Shown here piece by piece: positions 7,851 through 10,666 of a stretch of DNA of 10,666 nt. A model generated the notes under the pieces. It worked only from the letters and a program-made list of their open reading frames with translations, was not told where the DNA came from and searched no databases. Positions within the stretch are counted from its first letter, which is position 1, and each line of letters opens with the position of its first letter. Location of the stretch: positions 1-10,666 of the forward strand of contig JAFUWM010000014.1 of the NCBI GenBank assembly GCA_017483425.1. Reading direction: 5' to 3'. The DNA comes from Lachnospiraceae bacterium. Its GTDB lineage: Bacteria > Bacillota > Clostridia > Lachnospirales > Lachnospiraceae. Position numbers and translations under genes: made by a program.

Positions 7851-8350
7851 TGCGAAAGAAAAACCGTATCGTTGAAGTCTTTCCTATACTGCTTTTCCTT
7901 ATCTTTACTCTGTCGGCTCTGGGGATAGTTACTTTTTCCGTGCAGATATACCGTAATATAGTGGAACGCGCGGAGGGAAGATTCGACACAGAGACCGCGG
8001 CGGCTTATCTTTCGGAGAAATTCAGAAATCATGACGACAGGGGAAGCATACAGATGTCTGATTTCATGGGGAATGACGCGATAGCGATCGAAGAAAATAT
8101 AAAAGAAGTGCCGTATATCACATATATATATGTTTATGACGGATATCTGCGGGAACTCTTTGTTGAGGTATCGGAGATCGGGAACTGTACGGCGGCGGAC
8201 GGGAATGAGATACTTCCTATGAAGTCGCTTGATGTGGAGAAGATATCAGACAGTCTCCTGAAGGTTAAGCTTAGGGATGTGAACGATAAAGAAGAAGAGA
8301 CATATCTTTCAGTTAAGAGCAGGGACTTTGCCGGGGGAGATACGCTATGA
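7850..8350 (+). CDS. DUF4860-like membrane protein of the pilus operon
   Basis: The 166 residues start with a basic stretch and one membrane segment at about 10-33 (VFPILLFLIFTLSALGIVTF). A probable extracellular region follows with VQIYRNIVERAEGRFDTETA and AAYLSEKFRNHDDRG, the pattern I associate with DUF4860 proteins of Firmicutes pilus-like clusters. The rest is beta-rich (YITYIYVYDGYLRELFVEVS). The function of the family is unknown; a minor pilus or assembly component is a reasonable guess. A GGAGGG site precedes the ATG, which overlaps the previous stop as TAATG; its own stop overlaps the next start as ATGA. Confidence 0.75.
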   Translation: MRKKNRIVEVFPILLFLIFTLSALGIVTFSVQIYRNIVERAEGRFDTETAAAYLSEKFRNHDDRGSIQMSDFMGNDAIAIEENIKEVPYITYIYVYDGYLRELFVEVSEIGNCTAADGNEILPMKSLDVEKISDSLLKVKLRDVNDKEEETYLSVKSRDFAGGDTL

Positions 8351-8784
8351 AGGAGAGGACAAGGCTTTCTGCAGGAAATATGCTTCTCCTCGAGCTGCTG
8401 TTTGCGCTTATATTTTTCAGCCTTACACTGTCGGTAACGCTTTCGGTCTTCGGAGAGGCATATGCCCTGTCAAGACAGGCGGAGGGCAGAAATCTTGCCG
8501 TTGCTGAGGCAAATGACGTAGCCGAGATAATAAGGTCAGCGGCTTACGCTTCGGAAATGGACGGATTATTATCGCTTAAAGGGCTCAGTAAAGAAGCTGA
8601 TGGCAGATATACGGCCGATTATGGAGACGGCAAATACAGGATGATCGTGTCAACCGGCTTACAGGGAAGGCTCTATACGGCAGACATAGAATGCTATGAT
8701 CCTTCCGGAAGCTCTCCGGATGAGCCGATATACGGGCTGCAGGTCGATCATGCGGTAAAGGGAGGAGGCGCTGATGGGAGATAA
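8347..8784 (+). CDS. Pseudopilin-like protein
   Basis: The 145 residues begin MKERTRLSAGN then MLLLELLFALIFFSLTLSV. This resembles a class III (prepilin) signal: a short basic leader, then a hydrophobic helix with Glu at position 5 if cleaved before MLLLE. The residue at -1 would be Asn rather than the near-invariant Gly, which sits at -2. A cleavage after Gly10 would instead put Glu at position 6. The globular part has RYTADYGDGKYRMIVST, consistent with a minor pseudopilin beta-domain. The ribosome binding site GGGGGAG is 6-7 nt upstream and the start overlaps the previous gene as ATGA. It is the most pilin-like protein of the operon. Confidence 0.75.
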   Translation: MKERTRLSAGNMLLLELLFALIFFSLTLSVTLSVFGEAYALSRQAEGRNLAVAEANDVAEIIRSAAYASEMDGLLSLKGLSKEADGRYTADYGDGKYRMIVSTGLQGRLYTADIECYDPSGSSPDEPIYGLQVDHAVKGGGADGR

Positions 8785-9169
8785 TACGCCCAGAACCATA
8801 GGGCTTCCGATGCTTATAGTGGTTTTTGTGAGCATATGTCTTTTTTCTTTCAGCGGGATAGCCTACTCGACTGCAAAAAACAGTCTGGAGCAGAGCGACG
8901 GTATAATCGAGCGAGCCCGGAACTACCATGGCGCCTGTAATGAAGCCGAAAAGGTATTGGCCGGTCTGGAAAATGTACCGCAGGCGGAAACTACGTATTC
9001 ATTTCCTTTTGGAACCGCGATGGAGGAGCTTCAGGTTACGATAGCTCCAAACGCGGACGGGGATGATTATGATATCATAAGTTGGATCGTATCTGATACG
9101 GCAAGCTGGGAGGCTCCGACAGATACCGGAAGCACATCAGGATCGCAGGGACCGGTCGGACCGTCATAG
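8774..9169 (+). CDS. Small membrane protein of the pilus operon (PilX-like position)
   Basis: The 131 residues have one membrane segment at about 11-31 (GLPMLIVVFVSICLFSFSGIAY), an amphipathic helical continuation (STAKNSLEQSDGIIERARNY and NEAEKVLAGLE), and a low-complexity acidic/Ser/Gly/Pro tail ending GSQGPVGPS. The layout is like minor pilins of the PilX type, but no Glu follows the predicted N-terminal position and no prepilin cleavage site is visible. No function can be assigned. The gene overlaps the previous one by 11 nt and has a strong GGAGGAGG site at 8761-8768, 5 nt before the ATG, so it is probably translated well in its own right. Confidence 0.75.
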   Translation: MGDNTPRTIGLPMLIVVFVSICLFSFSGIAYSTAKNSLEQSDGIIERARNYHGACNEAEKVLAGLENVPQAETTYSFPFGTAMEELQVTIAPNADGDDYDIISWIVSDTASWEAPTDTGSTSGSQGPVGPS

Positions 9170-9176
9170 GTTATTT

Positions 9177-9181
9177 GGAGG
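9177..9181 (+). promoter_or_regulatory. Shine-Dalgarno that decides the pilT start
   Basis: GGAGG lies 5 nt upstream of ATG 9187. An in-frame TTG at 9175 overlaps this site and has nothing suitable upstream, so the extra four codons it would add (MEDK) are most likely untranslated. Confidence 0.85.
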
Positions 9182-9186
9182 ATAAA

Positions 9187-10239
9187 ATGGTTGAGGAAAT
9201 CTTAAAGCAGGCAGTTGAGCAGAATGTATCGGATATCTTTATAGTAGCGGGACGTCCGGTTTCGTTCTACAAAAACGGTGTTATAACAAAAGAAGGCTAT
9301 ATCAAGCTGTCTCCTGATGAGGCGGAGCAGAATGTCAGGGAGATATATGATCTTGCGCACCGTGATATATCAAAGCTCACAGAGGGCGGAGATGATGACT
9401 TCTCTTTATCAGTGCCGGGACTGTCCCGTTTCAGGGTAAGTGGCTATAAGCAGAGAGGTACGATCTCGGCCGTACTCAGAGTCATATCCTTTGAGCTTCC
9501 TGATCCGACCGCGTTCAGCATTCCTTCCAATATAGTGAAGCTTGGCGAGCAGCCGAACGGTATGGTACTCGTAACGGGGCCTGCCGGTTCAGGTAAATCG
9601 TCCACCCTTGCGTGTATGATAGATCACATTAACAAGACGAAGGAAGCGCATGTTATAACTCTGGAGGATCCCATAGAGTACCTGCACAGACATGAGCAGA
9701 GTATAGTAAGCCAGAGAGAGATAAGCGTCGATACTGACAGCTATGTGACAGGACTGAGGGCGGCGCTTCGTCAGTGTCCTCATGTCATACTGCTCGGAGA
9801 GATGAGAGATTTCGAGACGATATCTGTGGCCATGACAGCGGCTGAGACCGGACATCTGCTTCTCTCTACGCTGCATACCATGGGCGCTTCCAATACCATA
9901 AACCGTATCATAGACGTCTTTCCTGCCAATCAGCAGAGACAGATAACCGTGCAGCTTTCATCCGTGCTGCATGCGGTTATATCACAGCAGCTGCTTCCTA
10001 CCATAAAGGGAGGTGTAGTACCTGCGTTTGAGATCATGACTATGACGCCTGCTATAAGGAATATGATCCGTGACGGCAAGGTACATCAGATAGACGGAAT
10101 CATATATTCGAGTCCTGATGAGAGTATGGTATCAATGGATGAGAGCATAGTATCGCTTCTTGAAAAGGGAATAATATCTGAAGAAACCGCGCAGAGATAC
10201 GCGGTTCATCCGGAGAGACTCAGGACGATCAAACATTAA
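9187..10239 (+). CDS. pilT: Type IV pilus retraction-type ATPase PilT
   Basis: The 350 residues match the PilT family in length and motifs. The N-terminal PAS-like domain includes SDIFIVAGRPV at 15-25. The Walker A GPAGSGKS is at 131-138 (Lys137), the Asp box ITLEDPIEYLH is centred on Glu160, Walker B VILLGEMRD has Glu205, and the His box GHLLLSTLHT has His223 and His230. Known PilT proteins are hexameric cytoplasmic ATPases that depolymerise pili. An oddity is CPH before the Walker B strand, where most relatives have xPD. It is last in the operon. No PilB-type extension ATPase gene is in this window, so PilT may work with a distant PilB or power the system alone. The start is fixed by GGAGG 5 nt before the ATG. 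Confidence 0.93.
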   Translation: MVEEILKQAVEQNVSDIFIVAGRPVSFYKNGVITKEGYIKLSPDEAEQNVREIYDLAHRDISKLTEGGDDDFSLSVPGLSRFRVSGYKQRGTISAVLRVISFELPDPTAFSIPSNIVKLGEQPNGMVLVTGPAGSGKSSTLACMIDHINKTKEAHVITLEDPIEYLHRHEQSIVSQREISVDTDSYVTGLRAALRQCPHVILLGEMRDFETISVAMTAAETGHLLLSTLHTMGASNTINRIIDVFPANQQRQITVQLSSVLHAVISQQLLPTIKGGVVPAFEIMTMTPAIRNMIRDGKVHQIDGIIYSSPDESMVSMDESIVSLLEKGIISEETAQRYAVHPERLRTIKH

Positions 10240-10254
10240 GGAAAAAAACCTTAA
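10236..10254 (+). other. Weak inverted repeat at the pilT stop codon
   Basis: TTAAGG (10236-10241) and CCTTAA (10249-10254) flank a run of seven A. The repeat includes the pilT TAA. No T-run follows on the + strand, so it is not a convincing intrinsic terminator. The A/T-rich DNA also sits where an rRNA promoter UP element would be. Confidence 0.4.
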
Positions 10255-10261
10255 AAATCCC

Positions 10262-10290
10262 TTGACTTCGGTGTAACGGAATGATAAGAT
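10262..10290 (+). promoter_or_regulatory. rRNA operon promoter
   Basis: TTGACT (10262-10267), a 17-nt spacer, and TAAGAT (10285-10290) preceded by TGA, which makes an extended -10. The DNA just upstream (about 10241-10258) is A-rich, consistent with an UP element. The G at 10298 is a plausible start of transcription. It lies about 350 nt before the 16S rRNA, a normal leader length. The -35 starts 22 nt after the pilT stop. Confidence 0.8.
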
Positions 10291-10329
10291 ATCGTTTGCA
10301 CTCGCAAAAAAGCGGGGGTTTAGAAAGTA

Positions 10330-10344
10330 TGCACCTTGAAAACT
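10330..10344 (+). promoter_or_regulatory. boxA-like antitermination site
   Basis: TGCACCTTGAAAACT closely resembles the Firmicutes rRNA boxA (TGTTCTTTGAAAACT), which binds NusB-S10 in the nascent RNA to prevent Rho-dependent termination. It lies about 32 nt after the inferred transcription start, the expected place. A less perfect copy, TGCAGCTTTGAAAG, follows at 10354-10367. Confidence 0.7.
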
Positions 10345-10497
10345 AAACAGCAATGCAGCTTTGAAAGAAAACAAGCAGAAGTTAAATTTCAGAGTAAAAA
10401 GCGAACAGAAACACACAAAAACAGTAAGGAACGGAAGCAAAAAATAAGCAGCCAGTTCAACTGTAGGGGTTCGCGCTCTAGGAAACAGAGATAATAC

Positions 10498-10531
10498 GGA
10501 TTGCTGCGCTGCAAAGCAGCTTTCGCAATCC
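10498..10531 (+). other. Leader hairpin with an alternative partner
   Basis: GGATTGC (10498-10504) pairs with GCAATCC (10525-10531), and an inner GCTGC/GCAGC stem (10508-10512 with 10516-10520) closes an AAA loop. A second copy of the right arm (TTCGCAATCC at 10540-10549) could pair with the same left arm. There is no T-run after it, so it is not a terminator. Confidence 0.6.
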
Positions 10532-10580
10532 TAAAAACATTCGCAATCCGCGCAACAGCGCTATTTGCTCATGTTTTATC

Positions 10581-10634
10581 GGGGCAGATATTCACAGGAA
10601 GCCATGCAAGCATGGTTCCTGCGACATCAGCCCC
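10581..10634 (+). other. Long hairpin immediately upstream of 16S rRNA
   Basis: The outer stem GGGGC (10581-10585) with GCCCC (10630-10634), plus GAT/ATC, encloses an inner 12-bp stem. The inner stem is CAGGAA-g-CCATGC (10595-10607) with GCATGG-TTCCTG (10610-10621) and one bulged G. It ends 10 nt before the mature 16S start, so it is likely a processing or folding element of the pre-rRNA. It has no T-run. Confidence 0.65.
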
Positions 10635-10644
10635 TTGGATTATC

Positions 10645-10666
10645 AAATTCGAGAGTTCGATCCTGG
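10645..10666 (+). rRNA. rrs: 16S ribosomal RNA, first 22 nt only
   Basis: The last 22 bases align without gaps to positions 1-22 of E. coli 16S rRNA (AAATT...GAGTT.GATC.TGG), including the 27F primer region AGAGTTCGATCCTGG. Differences from E. coli fall at positions 6, 7, 14 and 19. The gene continues beyond the window. The exact 5' end is inferred by this alignment. Confidence 0.9.

Larger units (their letters stand above)
10298..10644 (+). other. 16S rRNA leader (pre-rRNA 5' region)
   Basis: This non-coding stretch holds a boxA-like site, a purine/A-rich unstructured part (about 10360-10450), and two clusters of hairpins (10498-10561 and 10581-10634) just before the mature 16S 5' end. No open frame with a ribosome binding site is present. 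It should be removed by RNase processing during rRNA maturation. The start point is inferred from the promoter. Confidence 0.75.

Noticed and set aside
9175..9177. TTG as the start of pilT
   Set aside because: It overlaps the GGAGG site that serves ATG 9187 and has no ribosome binding site of its own.
10132..10440. Open frame on the minus strand across the rRNA promoter and leader
   Set aside because: It overlaps pilT and the rRNA promoter, has low-complexity Phe-rich sequence from the A-rich leader, and shows no family features.
10498..10531. Intrinsic terminator in the rRNA leader
   Set aside because: The stem is followed by CTAAAAACATT, with no T-run, and lies within a leader that must be transcribed through.
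10240..10644. tRNA genes or a CRISPR array in the non-coding end
   Set aside because: No cloverleaf with a TTC-loop arm and no regularly spaced repeats could be found; the only 10-nt direct repeat occurs twice.

Overview
The window reads as chromosomal DNA of a Gram-positive clostridial bacterium, most likely a member of Lachnospiraceae. The clues are a secreted VanW/PG-binding protein, heavy use of ATA for Ile and AGG/AGA for Arg, GGAGG-type ribosome binding sites, and a Firmicutes-style rRNA leader. This placement is inference; no search was run. All supported genes are on the + strand, packed almost end to end, and the window stops just inside a 16S rRNA gene.

Region 1 (about 1-6429) is one tight gene train. 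It holds the 5'-truncated VanW-family secreted protein, a short protein that looks like the C-terminal domain of an AIR-synthase/HypE-like protein standing alone, an Lrp/AsnC-family regulator, a class I/II PLP aminotransferase, a ChbG/HpnK (YdjC-like) carbohydrate deacetylase, and an FkbH-like HAD protein. From the regulator onward the genes overlap or abut (ATGA, TGATG, 1-nt gap), which points to translational coupling. The regulator and aminotransferase probably form an amino-acid-responsive pair. The deacetylase and FkbH-like protein suggest a small-molecule or glycan modification branch whose product cannot be told from sequence.

Region 2 (about 6426-10239) is a compact type IV pilus-like operon. 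It has its own good sigma-A-type promoter (GTGACA-N17-TATAAT) laid over the stop codon of the FkbH-like gene. The order is PilC/GspF platform protein, three small proteins with one N-terminal membrane segment plus a DUF4860-like protein among them, and a PilT-type ATPase. No typical GFTLIE major pilin, PilB extension ATPase or prepilin peptidase is present here.

Region 3 (10240-10666) has no protein gene. It carries an rRNA promoter (A-rich upstream element, TTGACT-N17-TAAGAT with extended -10), a boxA-like antitermination site with a second imperfect copy, a roughly 350-nt leader with several hairpins, and the first 22 nt of 16S rRNA. The rRNA promoter begins 22 nt after the pilT stop and no convincing intrinsic terminator separates them.

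The best candidates for a second look are the unusual minimal pilus operon, the lone AIRS-C-like protein, the aminotransferase-deacetylase-FkbH cluster without a carrier protein, and alternative pairings in the rRNA leader.
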